In this document: in pieces, positions 1 through 10,591 of the stretch
Layout of the letters: the number at the start of each line of letters is the position of its first letter
Position numbering within the stretch: position 1 is the stretch's first letter
Notes under the pieces: model-generated
Database searches by the model: none
Told to the model about the DNA's origin: nothing
Seen by the model: only the letters and a program-made list of their open reading frames with translations
Translations under genes and position numbers: made by a program
Assembly: GCA_016490735.1 (NCBI GenBank)
Contig: JAEMWC010000249.1
Span: 477,501 to 541,500 of the forward strand
DNA length: 64,000 nucleotides
From: Pachyseris speciosa
Taxonomy: Eukaryota; Cnidaria; Anthozoa; Scleractinia; Pachyseridae
Direction of reading: 5' to 3'

Positions 1-296
1 TCGCATTGCCCCTCAAGCCTTTGAGCATATCCAACAGCAGCTCTATCCAGTAGAGTATATCGCTCAAGAGCACGTTGGTGTTTTCCACAGTCTAAATGGC
101 GCTGCATTGATGAATATCTCACAAATGTTTTGACACAACCCTCCTCTGTACAACTGAAGATCGCCACGTTACTGTCTTCCTCTTCGATATTCACTGGTGG
201 ATCTGGATCTCGAACTGATGCTTTTATGCGCCTCTCCTTGACAGATATAAATGCGCCTGAGTACGAGCGAGTAACTCCGGTAAGGGTCGGTAGGTC
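1..296 (-). pseudogene. C2H2 zinc-finger tail of the DDE-like gene, cut off by a frameshift
   Basis: Reading the minus strand from about 325 down to base 1, the frame one base away from the preceding exon stays open to the window edge. It encodes a serine/proline-rich linker (SDLPTLTGVTRSYSG), a basic stretch (VKERRIKASVRDP) and a C2H2 finger of the form FSC-x4-C-x12-H-x5-H (near 80-165). The upstream exon stops at 295-297 only because of its frame; one inserted or deleted base between about 297 and 325 would join the two. No splice signals fit an intron that small. I read this as the natural C-terminus of the same protein. Whether the break is a real mutation or an assembly error cannot be decided here. 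The protein continues beyond the left edge. Confidence 0.65.
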
Positions 297-1299
297 AGAT
301 GGGGATGGGCAATGCAATTTGTCTTAGTTTACCATCACCGATAGCATACGCCCTCCAAACTAGTAGCCCCTCTTCCTTGTACTCGACACTACTGAGCTGA
401 CCAATACCCTCTATCTTTGAAGATAGCACCTTCGGGACTTGGACAGTCTCACACAATGCTACGTTAACACCAGGAACTCCACCAGAAGAGAGTATCGCGT
501 CCCTCATCTGCTCAGGCGTCTCGATATCATTTCCAGCGTTAAGATAAATCCTCATATGGGACTTAATAGTCGCAGCCTTCCAATCACATGCCGCCTTGCC
601 CCCTTGTGGATCAGAAAAATCTAGACGCCTGATCTTGACACCTTCTTCATGGCCAAGGGCTGCTGCACAGACGAGAGTGGTTCCACAGTGGTAGCAGCCG
701 GCATTATCCTGCCGATAACAGACGGTCTTGAGCCCGGGCATGGCGATCTTGAGTTGCCGAATAACATCGGCCATAACGGCAAGGACTGCGCAGCTGTCTT
801 GAGTACAGGACTTGAAAATGTGTGCGAACGTTATCATCTGCAACTCCCCTCCTTCTCGTCTTGTGGCAACTGTCAAATGCCATGGGATCCCGCGTTTACC
901 GAACCAGTCGGTCTGACTTTCTCTATACTTCCGAGGAAGATATTTCATTGCCCAATCTTGAACAATTAAAACAGATGACTCATCAATCGCTTCCAAAAGT
1001 TGTACTCTGGTGCCATCCTGATTAACCGAACGGAGGAGATGAGACTTCCACGCCAATATAGCGGTCTTTGCATTCTTGACTCGGAAAACAAGTTCTTCCT
1101 TCGTGTTGGATGTCATGTTTTGACTTTGCGCAACCAAACCTTCCTCGATATCATTTAGAGTTGACACCAATGTAGCGCAGCGCTCACACACGTCACTGTG
1201 ATCGTGATCACATGTGGCCTGGAACGAAGGCTCCTTCGGGTCGCTTAAAGCGTATGACCTGCAGTGATCAGCTACTGTAGAACTCTGGGAAACGTGGAC
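295..1299 (-). CDS. Exon 4: DDE/RNase H-like putative transposase domain
   Basis: This exon gives 334 residues and a stop. It begins after an acceptor (TTTATTGCAG, AG at 1300-1301) in phase 0, matching the phase 0 donor of exon 3. Candidate catalytic acids, numbered from about the exon start, are Asp117 (VQDWAMKYLP), Asp200 (RQDNAGCYH) and Asp232 or Asp241 (SDPQGGK-AACDWK). The first two are 83 residues apart, and the block SDPQGGK..CD..AA..K.H is what I associate with an RNase H-fold transposase core. A CDHDH..C..C cluster lies near the start. I do not recognise a named superfamily. The alternative is a domesticated, non-transposing relative. The TGA at 295-297 is probably premature, because the next frame continues with a zinc finger. 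Confidence 0.7.
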   Translation of the reverse strand, partial: VHVSQSSTVADHCRSYALSDPKEPSFQATCDHDHSDVCERCATLVSTLNDIEEGLVAQSQNMTSNTKEELVFRVKNAKTAILAWKSHLLRSVNQDGTRVQLLEAIDESSVLIVQDWAMKYLPRKYRESQTDWFGKRGIPWHLTVATRREGGELQMITFAHIFKSCTQDSCAVLAVMADVIRQLKIAMPGLKTVCYRQDNAGCYHCGTTLVCAAALGHEEGVKIRRLDFSDPQGGKAACDWKAATIKSHMRIYLNAGNDIETPEQMRDAILSSGGVPGVNVALCETVQVPKVLSSKIEGIGQLSSVEYKEEGLLVWRAYAIGDGKLRQIALPIPI

Positions 1300-1945
1300 C
1301 TGCAATAAACGTTTGAAAAAAAGTTATAATTAAGAAGCGCTGCTTTAAAGAGAACTAAGTAGAAAGATAGAGAAGATTTCACATGACTGTCAGATTTGCG
1401 TTCACTTCATTTTCCTATTGAGGGGCTTGGTCTGTTGTCAGTGAGCCAATCAAATGGCGAACTAAACCCAAACGCACGTTTAATCATGTCACTACTAAAC
1501 GCAAGTCAGACATACTTCGCCTCCTGATTGATTTGTTGTTTAATGGGTTCCTCTCCTGGTTGGCTACGTTTAGTTTCGGTTTGTTCTACAACAGTCAAGT
1601 GAAATCCGCTCTAACATATTGTTATCATATGTTCCGTATGGACCGACTGGCTCGCCCATTGAGTTAGTTCTTTGTAGTAAGCAGCCTTTGAGTGCCGGAC
1701 AGTAGAACCATGAAACTCACAAATATGTAGCGGTAAATAGTGCCAACTGAACAAAATAACACAATAGAAGTGATGCTATTTAATGGTATTTCGATTAAAC
1801 TGCTAGCAAGTGGTAGAGGGTGTTTTTTTAAAGCGAAAAACCCGGAGTATGTGATCGCAGACGCCATATTGGACGCACAAGACAACGATCTGGGGCGAGT
1901 GATATAGCGAGGTGGAGGGATCTGCCTAGCGGGGGTCACACCCAC

Positions 1946-2995
1946 CTTAAAGTCGCTTTTAAGGTACCGCTTGCTTGCGCGTAGATTATTTTCCTGCTGT
2001 TTCGCCCACCCCATGCCTTGTCCTACATCTCCAAGGGTTTCAACAACATCACACAGATCGTCAAATGCTTCCGCACCTGCAGAACTAACATAATCGAGAC
2101 CTTGAACCGATGTCCGAACAGACGCAGTGCACGTGCTCAAAATCCGCAGAAGAGTAGCGCGGCTTAGTGGCGTGAACCCAGACTCTTGGCAGTAAGTCAT
2201 ATACTGGATGACTATTCGCTCTGGGATAATCATCCGTATGAAGTTTGGAACCTTGATAGTCTCCTTCGTCGATAACATGATTGATCTTTCGCCAAAAGGC
2301 AAATCTTGGATAATATGGGGACTAGTGATGAACGCTATGAAGTGGTCGATTTGAGCGGTGGATACTCTCATCCTTGGTGTCGGAACTGTTAGCACCGGCG
2401 CCCCCCTTCCATATATTAAGCAGTGGCGTCTGACCTCAGTGAAACGATACTGAGATAAATCGGGTATCCAGTGTCGCAGCTGATTCAGTGTCAACTTATC
2501 AGCCATAATGGACAGGACTTGCCGACGCGTCTCCCAGCTATCGGCTGCGCGGTAGCACTCGGCGAGTGCGCTCATCATGGTTTCGTCGACTGAACTGCTT
2601 GTGGCTTCCTCTCCATTACATTGTAAGGTTCTTTGTATGACACCATAGGAATAGACTGCATTGAAGAGAGAACCACTATCACTTGGAGCTATGTCTTGTA
2701 AAAGTGTAGATAGACCTTGACCTGCCTTCCGCACGTAGTAGCGTCGTGTTCTTTTACTTGCTTCTTCCCAAGGCCGCTGTAGCCGAGAACGAATGGGACT
2801 GATTCCTCGAGTGCGCAAATAATCATTGAGTGGGTCATTGGTCTTGGACTTTGGTTCGCGCATTGTTGTAGCTGGTGTGCTGTCAAAGGAGATCTCCTCA
2901 GAGGAGGACGAGTCGTCGCTAGGTGGTAAATAGAAGCTTCCTCCTGGAGTAGCTGGGGTACTGTGTTCAGGACGAGTACGAGTCGTCTCCTCAGC
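1946..2995 (-). CDS. Exon 3: acidic linker and helical/HTH-like region of the DDE-like gene
   Basis: The 1,050-nt exon (350 codons, phase 0 at both ends) runs from an acceptor (GCTGTTCTAG, AG at 2996-2997) to a donor (AAG|GTGGGT at 1945-1944). It starts with a Ser/Thr/Pro/Glu-rich low-complexity linker (SDDSSSSEEISF). A basic segment follows (KRTRRYYVRKAGQ), then an alpha-helical region with a possible helix-turn-helix (DSWETRRQVLSIMADKLTLN; LRHWIPDLSQYRFTEVRRHC). The second half has several WxKQ/RASKRYLKSD-type basic motifs just before the catalytic exon. The reading past the donor to 1664 gives a composition unlike the rest and is intronic. Function is inferred to be DNA recognition; no family name is assigned. 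Confidence 0.65.
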
Positions 2996-3054
2996 CTAGA
3001 ACAGCAACGTCAACTGTTATATTCCGCACGGTTCATGAGGCTTTTCCATGTTGA

Positions 3055-3528
3055 TACCGTAAATCCTCTATTAAGCTCCCCCTCCCTCTCTAATAAGCTC
3101 CCCCTTTTCAGAGGAGGAAAGTTAATAAGCCCCCCCTCCCTATTAAGTACCCCCCTCCCCCTTCCCCAATCCTTATTCTTCACAAAAAATTAACGATTAA
3201 CGTGGACTGATCAGTTATGGTTTATTCATAAAAATTACCAAAGAACATGAGGCCGAAAGCACATTTTTGAAGAATAAGAATTTTGTTTTTGTTACTTTTA
3301 GGCTCCCACAAGTGAATTAAATACTTTTGACAGTGACTTTAATTGTACAACGCGTAAGTCTACCCTGTCTCATACCACAGTATTTTTGCTACATGTGATG
3401 CGTTTCGCTAAATTAAATAACCCCCCCGCCTCTCTTTTAAGCCCCCCCCCCCCGTCTCTATAAAGCCCCCCTCAAAAGTGCTTGAAAAAAATAAGCCCCC
3501 CGGGGGGCTTAATAGAGGATTTACGGTA
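3055..3528. mobile_element. MITE-like element with terminal inverted repeats in intron 2
   Basis: The ends are inverted copies (TACCGTAAATCCTCTATTAA at 3055; the complementary run ends at 3528), each followed by C-rich or G-rich tracts, with TA on both outer flanks. The interior is simple, with repeated AAGCCCCCC blocks and no coding potential. It lies wholly inside the intron between exons 2 and 3 of the minus-strand gene. Confidence 0.8.
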
Positions 3529-3741
3529 TATAGGAAACAAGGCGCGGCATAAATGATTGAAAATCTTTAGAAACAACCATAACAATAGCTTCGCTAAGTA
3601 TAATTAGGGGGTCTGATTAAAAAAGGGCGATGGAGAATCAGAGTTTAATGGTAACTTAATGAAATTCAGACTTTGATCCTGTGTATAGTTACATATAAAA
3701 TCAGTGGTATGTGCGAAACTCCCAAAACAGCTAGAACTTAC

Positions 3742-3845
3742 CAAAGAAAGCTCATGAATACTCTCTGAAAGGGCAATAAGTTGTGGGCCTTGGCAATCGG
3801 CTCTGACCTGTTCTCCAAGAGTTATCCTACATTCACTACATATTC
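3742..3845 (-). CDS. Exon 2: CxxC zinc-binding exon of the DDE-like gene
   Basis: This short exon of 104 nt is too small for ordinary ORF detection. It begins after an acceptor (TTTTTTAAG, AG at 3847-3846), completes the phase 1 codon left by exon 1, and ends phase 0 at a consensus donor (TTG|GTAAGT, 3741-3736). It encodes GICSECRITLGEQV followed by an acidic/hydrophobic helix (LIALSESIHELSL). With exon 1 it completes a C..H...C...C..C set of likely metal ligands. The phase match on both sides is the main evidence. Confidence 0.7.
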
Positions 3846-3986
3846 CTTAAAAAAGATAAAACAATAATAAATATTGAATAATGATTCAATTTTAGTGTTC
3901 AGCATTGCTCTTTCGAATGTGACTTGGCTTTTATGAAATGTAATGTAGCACTGCAGTCTATAGATTTTATTCGAATGGATACTTAC

Positions 3987-4554
3987 CAGAGCCGACTGGA
4001 AGAAATATCCCAGTAATACGCAAGATTAATCTGGAGATGTCTTTACTGATTCCACGATCCGTTGTACGGGATTTGCGGACGTGCTTCGACAGCTGGGCTG
4101 GTATACGGCAACGCGCCAAACCCCTTCGCCACCCAATGCCCAGCGAAGAACGATGAGCGGGACAAATATCCATGTCAGAAATATTGGAAGGGAAACTGAA
4201 AATTGAAGACCTTGCTAGAATCAGTTCCACTTCAGTGTCTACGCCGCTGCCGGTCATCAGCCCTAGAGAGCTTTTGCGGCGTGATATGTCTTTGTTACAA
4301 GTTAGCAAGGGAACTAAATCTTGGACTTTAGTGCTTCGAGGGTCTTGACCGCATTGGCCACCAACTAGCCGCTGAAACGAGCAATTTCTCTCCATCTTCC
4401 AATCTTTCAACCGATGACGCAGAGCAAATGACTCAATTTCGGCAGAAGTAAACACATGCGTGCTAATTACTCGGGATTCCGAATTGTAAATAATGTTTGA
4501 TTTCAAAGTGTTTTTTTTTTCTTTTGGACAAAGTGAGCGCTCAAGGTTACACAA
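3987..4554 (-). CDS. Exon 1: N-terminal zinc-motif region of the DDE-like gene
   Basis: The reading begins at ATG 4554-4552 and gives 189 codons plus one base. It ends at a perfect donor (G|GTAAGT, 3986-3981) in phase 1, exactly what exon 2 needs. The last third has the pattern ICPAHRSSLGIGWRR...RC..P...R....D..IS..I....G.FLPVGS, which resembles an uncharacterised zinc-binding module that I associate with many cnidarian proteins. The true start could lie within this exon behind a cryptic acceptor or further upstream; the first 30 residues look less convincing. No promoter was identified. Confidence 0.55.
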
Positions 4555-6400
4555 TACACTTCAAAAGACCTAAACTCATTTTCCTGCACATACTCCTAAG
4601 TATCTTTGTAAAGTTGTAAAGATTTTAATCCGCGTAATAAGATTTGCCGAATTTAACAAAAAGTTAGGAGCCTCGCACGTGCTAGCTTCGCTTATCGGGC
4701 GAGCGATCGAAAAGTTCGATCTTAAAAGATCACAGCTCGAACGCCGTGAGAATTCTTTATTTAGAACTTTTTTAGAGGTAAACAAACCGTTTGCCACAGA
4801 TCTACTTGCGTTTGGTAATTATCTGTTTTAAACTTAGATCTCTCTCGATGGAAACTCTCAAAACAGTGTTACGTGCTCTTTTCTCGTACGAAAAGAAACA
4901 TGTCTTGTGCGAACCCAAAAGCAAATCATTTTCAGTTTTCAAAGGGATAATTTTCGAGAATCATATAAAAGCGTGCGTCTACGTCTACGTCAAAAGGTAT
5001 CTTGTTGAACATAATTCCTAAAAAGTTAGATGCGCCACGAAGGGGACCTATTTGCGTGTTCACCTGCCATGGGCAAATTGGTAAATGCAATTAATACAAA
5101 TTACAAAAACTCGCTTTGCGGCCAATAACTAGCCCTTTTTCAGATATATATTACTATTTCCTTTTATCTAGCTTTAGGAAATCATTAGCAATGGAACTGC
5201 CCAGGCATTTGACTTTTGGAGCTAAAACTAGATAGGATTCCTAGTTTGTTGCACAGTCACTAGAAAATGGGAAAAGTAAATGCGTGTAGATGCGTGTATA
5301 AACACCGATTCAAAGTAATGCTACAAAGAACTCTCTTTCGAAATATGCTTGTGATTACAAATAAAAAAGTTACAAAAAACCAAAACGAAAACATTGTATG
5401 CTAGTAAGGAAGAAAATGAAGAAGTGAGGAAGAGCAAACAAAAATATCCACGCGGATGTATTTGCGGCACGTGATCACCTAGATGTAAATATTGCGTGAC
5501 ATCGATCTGGGTCTATTTTTCAGTTCAATTCGTTCCTTCACTGCTTGCTTCTTTTCATTAGAAATATTCAATACAAAACTCAATAGATACTCAGAGGATG
5601 CTTATATGCAAGACATGCATCCAGGTCCTGCAAAAATATTGCTCAAGCCAGAGAAAGGTGACACTTGGAAAATGCCGTAGCCGCGTATGAAAAGGCCGGT
5701 GGCTGAGCACGGCAGCAAGAAAATTAGTGAAGAACATCAAAATTATTTGCCTTCAAACACCCATTTGGAAGGTAAGCTGTCATCGAAGTATTATCTCAGG
5801 TTTACTGGGTAGTTTTAATGGGAAATGGCAGGGTTTTTCAATGGTTTGCTCAGAAAGCGAGCTAAGGCTAGTCGAATTGTTTACATTTCCTGGTTAAACA
5901 AAATCTCTTCGAAAGGTCAAATTGGGTCAACTTGCATGGGGTCGCTCGCCTCAGAAATAACTTTTGCCAAGAAAAAAATTATATCACGTTCAAAAACAGC
6001 TCTTCTTCTTGCTAGAATTGAATTTTGAAAGGATTCTACATAATACCGAGTATGTTTTGAGATGTTTGAAAACGGTATGGAATTTTTGATTTTCAAAGTC
6101 TAGAAATTTCGGTTCTCTTCGCTTGCTCTCCAGGAATTCGGAATTACAATTGTAAGTCTAAAATCTCATCAAAGCAGCTCAGCAATACCTCCTAAATAAA
6201 ATTATAAACTAAGGAAAACCATAATTTGCTTTGCGCCTTCACGCGAGTTCGATTATCTGATCGTGAAATTTGACCTCATTTCTGTGATTTTTCGGCTTCA
6301 CGGGCTGTTGACGTTTTTTCGTAATTTTCTCAAAAATGTAAAAACTCTAGAACCTAAAACTTATATCACGATTCTTAGCATACCATAAGTTATCTCTGCA
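4555..6400. other. Intergenic, no supported gene
   Basis: AT-rich sequence upstream of the DDE-like gene. Reading frames are short, lack splice context and show no domain. The promoter of the minus-strand gene should lie in the first part, but I see no TATA or other site I would defend. Confidence 0.5.
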
Positions 6401-6407
6401 CGAAATA

Positions 6408-6600
6408 TCAAGGGGTCCATTTTTCCGACCTTGTGCCACCCCTCACGCGGTGGTTAGGGAGAGTGGCTCTTAAGACCCTAAAGGTGGCACCACAGGATTG
6501 GTCGGGGGTATGTGGTCCCCATTTTTCCCCAAGTGGGTTTTTTAGGGGTTTACGTGTCCAGCGTGGTGCGTATGGAATCAGTTGTAAGAGTGTGAGCATA
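6408..6600. other. GC-rich island of unknown nature
   Basis: A sharply bounded block richer in G and C than its surroundings, with CCACCCC, GGGGG and TTTTTAGGGG runs. It does not fold into an obvious inverted repeat, matches no RNA gene I recognise, and the 63-residue frame across it has no domain. It could be a fragment of an unrecognised repeat. Confidence 0.3.
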
Positions 6601-6771
6601 TGTCAATAAAATGTTGGGCAGGCTGACCCTTGCATCTAAACATATTTTTTGTGTCTGGTTGCGTAGTGTAGTCAAAATGGTACTTTTTACTTAGAAGAAA
6701 ACGTGCTCAGTTCTAGGATGATACCTAAGATGATAGTGAAATCATTCTTATTAATCTATAATCGTTTTTAA

Positions 6772-6804
6772 GTAAGTAAGTAAGTAAGTAGGTAAGTAAG
6801 TAAG
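6772..6804. repeat. (TAAG)n microsatellite
   Basis: About eight tandem TAAG units with one A-to-G change. Confidence 0.9.
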
Positions 6805-7844
6805 GACGCGTGACTATCTGGACAGCGGCGCACATTTGGAGCGGTTGCTCATATCTCTTTCAAATAAGGAGTTCTAGTAGTCCATTTGCGTAACTGATTT
6901 CCCCATAGTATGATCAGATAGGATTTGAGTGTTCTGCAATATGGCTTCAGAATGATTCAATGGCGATTCTGATATGGCAAGAGCAGAATGCATCCATGTG
7001 CCGTTTATCAAGACTTTTCCCTGGGTACAAATTTCAACGACGATATCTCAATTTAAGTTCACATTCATACAGGCAGTTTTCTAGTCGATCTGAAATCTTG
7101 TACAACACTAAGAGCAAAGTGCATGCTCAGTCAGCAAAAAACACCTCCTGAGGTACTTGTAGCAGTATTTTTTATATATATTGCATTCTTAGCTGCGCTC
7201 TGGAAACGGTGGAAATCCAAGTTTACTGCTTTCTGTTACTAAAGGCCCTCTGCTCTGTTAAAAAGAAGAGCTTCCAAAATCCTTCCAGAATCCTTTTGTC
7301 CCGAACTGCGTCCTATCAAGATCCCACAGTATAAACAAGGGTTTGCTATGTCATCATCATAGGACGTCAAGTTAATGTTTTCTAAGCCAACAAGTGACTC
7401 TTAAAAGCGTACGTGGGAAGAATTCCAACATTTCAAAAAGCAGTTCAAACTGGGCATGTATCGAGAAACACATTTTGATTCAGTGACTTGCGTGTTTATT
7501 TATTTTATTTATTGCATGTCAAGAACCACATTGAACTTTTAAATACTTTTCACTTTGTTGAAACTGAACACAAGATCAGAGCAGTTAGCACAACAATCCA
7601 AATTTCAGGATTACAGGAATTAAAAGATTAGAGGAAACACGGAGAATGTTATTCAAAGGTAAGATTTTACATTTTAATAAAAACTTAACAAGCAACAGAG
7701 ACCAAAGTAGTACTGCCATTATAAATCTGTTTCAATAATCCGTATTCAGAGCTTCAGAAACAAACTCATTAGGTAAGGACCATTTTGTTCGAGTGAAAAG
7801 GAACCTCAACGCTACCTTTACTTCCCCATTTAGAACTTTCTGCA

Positions 7845-8268
7845 CCTAACCTCAAAATATTTTTTTTCGCTTTGACAAATCTTTGCACCTGTTCGAACGC
7901 AATGCACCTTTTTAAACCAACGCTTGACTTTTTATAACCTGTAAAAGTTACAAAATCAAGCCATCATCTGTCCCACGATTCGCGCTATTAAGGGGCATGT
8001 GTCTATTCCTGGTTTGACGTCACAAACTGATTTGCATGCCGAAAGGTCTTTGTAAACATGCATCAGTGCAAAGAAGTTTGTGGCGTCAAACCAGGAATAG
8101 ACCCATGCCCCTTAATAGCTCGGTCGTGGGACATATAATGGTGAGATTTCGCATCTTTTAAAGCCTATAAAAAAATTCAAGATTTCGTTTAAAAAGACGC
8201 AAAAAGGCGCAATGTGTTTGGAACAGGTGCAAAGATTTCTTTAAACGAAGACATATTATGGGGTTAGG
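7845..8268. mobile_element. Palindromic (foldback) MITE, about 424 bp
   Basis: The ends CCTAACC and GGTTAGG open a near-continuous inverted repeat: AATCTTTGCACCTGTTC at left and its complement at right, then a 45-bp almost perfect inner stem around CTATTCCTGGTTTGACGTCA. The duplicate region at 18960-19030 lacks it, so it inserted after the segmental duplication. Confidence 0.85.
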
Positions 8269-8518
8269 TACACTCTAACTTAGGATTTCAGTTAAGACAA
8301 ATATAATTTAAGTTGCAGAAGAGAATCGAGTCCGTATTCTATCTGAATTTTAGATCACTGACCATCCAAAGAGAATTGGAGTAACTGTGACAATTACTTG
8401 TTATTGATCTGTTATTCGTCAGTGATTCGTCATTTAGATTGCATTTAACGTAATTGAGATCCAACATTAACCTTAGGTCTAATTGCTAGCAAGCCACATC
8501 TTAGTGAAACGGCCCAGT

Positions 8519-8912
8519 TTAAGGCGAGCACATGGTTGGAGACTCAATGCTGACATCTCCATGCACTTGGGCTGCCTTCAAATCGCTCCACCTCAGGTAG
8601 TTACCCTCTTCTGGGTAAAAGCAGCCTTCCCACATCCTTGCAATTTTCTCGGCTGGTAGAATGGAGCTCCACAAATTTACGCCAAACATGTCGCCAAAGA
8701 AGCTCTGCTTGTCGTCAAATCCACCCCCAAACTCATCTTGCTCTTGACCAAGGATCAATATTCCGCCACTTTCGATCTCATGATCAGTCTTGAAACCATC
8801 ATCGCTGTTTATAAGTTCCCCGTCGAGGTAGAGGTTCCACGAGCCAGCGGTGTTTTCCCATGTCGCGCATATGTGACGCCATTGACTTTCATTAGCAGCT
8901 AAATTCATGTTC
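8519..8912 (-). CDS. Left copy: last exon, C-terminal half of a pentraxin/LamG-like domain
   Basis: The exon starts after an acceptor (TTTTACAG, AG at 8914-8913) in phase 2 and ends at TAA (8519-8521), giving 131 codons. Hallmarks of the pentraxin fold are WRHICATWENTAGSWNLYLDG, GGILILGQEQDEFGGGFD, QSFFGDMFGVNLWSSILP and GNYLRWSDL. The acidic segment DEFGGGFDDKQS is where the pentraxin calcium site usually lies. Length and phase are identical to the paralogous exon at 19252-19645. The matching first-half exon is absent from this copy, and joining directly to the EGF exon would be out of frame, so this copy is probably non-functional or uses an exon I missed. Confidence 0.85.
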
Positions 8913-9142
8913 CTGTAAAAACAATATGTTTGATTGAGGTTAATGCTAGATATACGAAATAGAACAATAGACAGAAGAATAAACGTGACCCTTCATTCCA
9001 TGTAAAAACGTTAATACAGAATATACTCCCTTTATTGACGTTTCTATTGTCCCATAAAGTGTCCGTTTAAATAACAAATAAAGAATTGGATTCAGCAGTG
9101 GCTCTTCCACAGAATGGCTATTTGTCCACCGAAGAAAGATCG

Positions 9143-9222
9143 AATTGGAATTCTGCGATGTTGGTTTGTGTGGAGAGGGGCCGGGAAAACCGGAGAACCC
9201 GGAGAAAAAACCTCCCGTGGGT
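9143..9222 (-). mobile_element. Tail fragment of a tRNA-Gly-like SINE
   Basis: A short minus-strand piece carrying the CCGGAGAA/GGTTTTTTCTCC and CCAACAT tail motifs seen in the full SINE at 20826-21112. It corresponds in position to the longer copy at 19925-20108 in the duplicated block. Confidence 0.6.
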
Positions 9223-9258
9223 TCCCGTAACAATTCCCCAATTCACCTGCTCCCAACG

Positions 9259-9412
9259 TCAGTGGCTTTACAGCTCAGTTGGTTAGAGCATCGCACCGGT
9301 AATCGCGAGGTCACGGGTTCAAACCCCGTTGAAGTCCTGAATTTTTTTCAGGCTTCTTTTCGCAATTGCATAAATTGCGTTCACAACTGCGAGGATCATT
9401 TTTCATTTGATG
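9259..9412 (+). mobile_element. tRNA-Thr-like SINE
   Basis: The head has an A box (TAGCTCAGTTGGTTAGAGC-like), an anticodon region ATCGCACCGGT reading GGT, and a B box (GGGTTCAAACCCC). A hairpin tail (CCTGAATTTTTTTCAGG) and the block GCAATTGCATAAATTGC...CTGCGAGGATCAT follow. Other copies at 28913-29320 and 50346-50744 share head and tail, so this is a dispersed SINE and not a working tRNA gene. In eukaryotes Thr is normally read by AGT anticodons, which also argues against a functional tRNA. Confidence 0.8.
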
Positions 9413-9419
9413 CAGGGTA

Positions 9420-10435
9420 CTGTTGACCAATTTAAAATTGGTTCTTTGAATATTTTAAACTTTCAAATACCACGCGATCACACCAGAAAAACACGAATTC
9501 AAACAACTATGACATCTTTTTCCTCTCAAACCTGCAGTATCAGCAAACAGGATATAAGTATTATGAATTGGTTTAAATTCTTTTTCATTAAAATAGCACT
9601 AAACGTCAAGTGGTGGCATTCTCATCAATGAGGCAAATTGTGTGTTGATTTCTTTTCTGCATTACCTAATCCCCTGAAAGCAGTGACTTGAAAAGTTGAG
9701 AAACTTACCCTAAAAAACGATATTCATTTCTTTTATTTGGAGTTTCAAGTATATCTGCTTCTAAAACGTATCTTTACTTTTTGCAGTACTTTGCATCAGT
9801 GGAAGCCCAAAAATAATTGCCTAGGTTACCATACGATGGGATACTGCATTATTACTAGTTACCGTTGTCTGTTGCTAAAGATGGCATGGAGGGAAAGGGA
9901 TTTCTACTGCTTTTGTCGACGTTCTGAGACTACGATTTGAAGAAATCGCCGAAAAATTAATATCGATTGCTCTGCCCGCTAAATTGGGTTCGCAAAGGCG
10001 TGTTACGTATTAGTATAGGAAATAGAGTACCTGGAACCCAATACCTGATTTGAGAACTTTCCAAATCACGACCACTTATTAATGAATAATTGTACGATAA
10101 AGTAGTGCAATTTTTCATTTATGGTTCGCTCAACAAATTACGAATTTACTGAGATCGCGCAATCAATTAGAGAATCGCAACTTCAGTTTCCGTGCCTTTT
10201 CGTCCAAGTTCACTTAATTTGCCATGTCTGGATGTGATCAAGTGCCATTTTATATGAAAACTTGAAAAAGGTACTCTGTGGAGTACAATTTGGGAGTACC
10301 GGTACTTGTACTGCTCTCGACCAATCAGAATTGGGTTATCCTGTTGAGTGTACTATAAATAGAGGTATGGAGTATTGATTTCAAGAAAGTCTTGACTTAA
10401 AATGTGAGAAGCCTCTAGACAGTCCTCTATAGACC
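9420..10435. other. Intron sequence, no supported exon
   Basis: This lies between the EGF and last pentraxin exons of the left gene copy. I looked here for the missing pentraxin first-half exon (counterpart of 22539-22787) and found none. From about 10080 it aligns with 25370 onward. Confidence 0.55.
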
Positions 10436-10591
10436 GATATCACATTTCTGATGAGCAATAGATTTTGCCCGTCCAGACTCGTCATCAGGATGAGTTCTAG
10501 CTCCCATTGGATTAAGATCCTTTGTGTTTGCTCGTTTTGTGGACGAGGCTGGACGGGCAAATCTATTGTTCACAACAAGCGTGATATTAGT
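10436..10591. mobile_element. Small inverted-repeat element (MITE)
   Basis: GATATCAC...GCAATAGATTTTGCCCGTCCAG at the left is matched by CTGGACGGGCAAATCTATTG...GTGATAT at the right, with about 75 bp between the arms. Confidence 0.75.

Larger units (their letters stand above)
6970..9240. repeat. Segmental duplication, block A, left copy
   Basis: This block aligns by eye, in the same orientation, with 18190-20110. It includes the last pentraxin exon, the non-coding sequence to its left, and an old minus-strand SINE fragment. The left copy has an extra palindromic element (7845-8268). Confidence 0.85.

Noticed and set aside
1664..1945. Continuation of the exon 3 reading frame to a stop at 1664
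   Set aside because: A good donor at 1945-1944 is in phase with the acceptor at 1301-1300, and the residues past it (hydrophobic, no family pattern) look intronic.
3420..3540. CRISPR-like or G-quadruplex array from repeated AAGCCCCCC blocks
   Set aside because: Simple C-rich filler inside a MITE; no spacers and a eukaryotic context.
9264..9336. A functional tRNA-Thr gene
   Set aside because: The same head plus tail occurs several times here, the anticodon stem is imperfect, and GGT is not the usual eukaryotic Thr anticodon; it is a SINE head.
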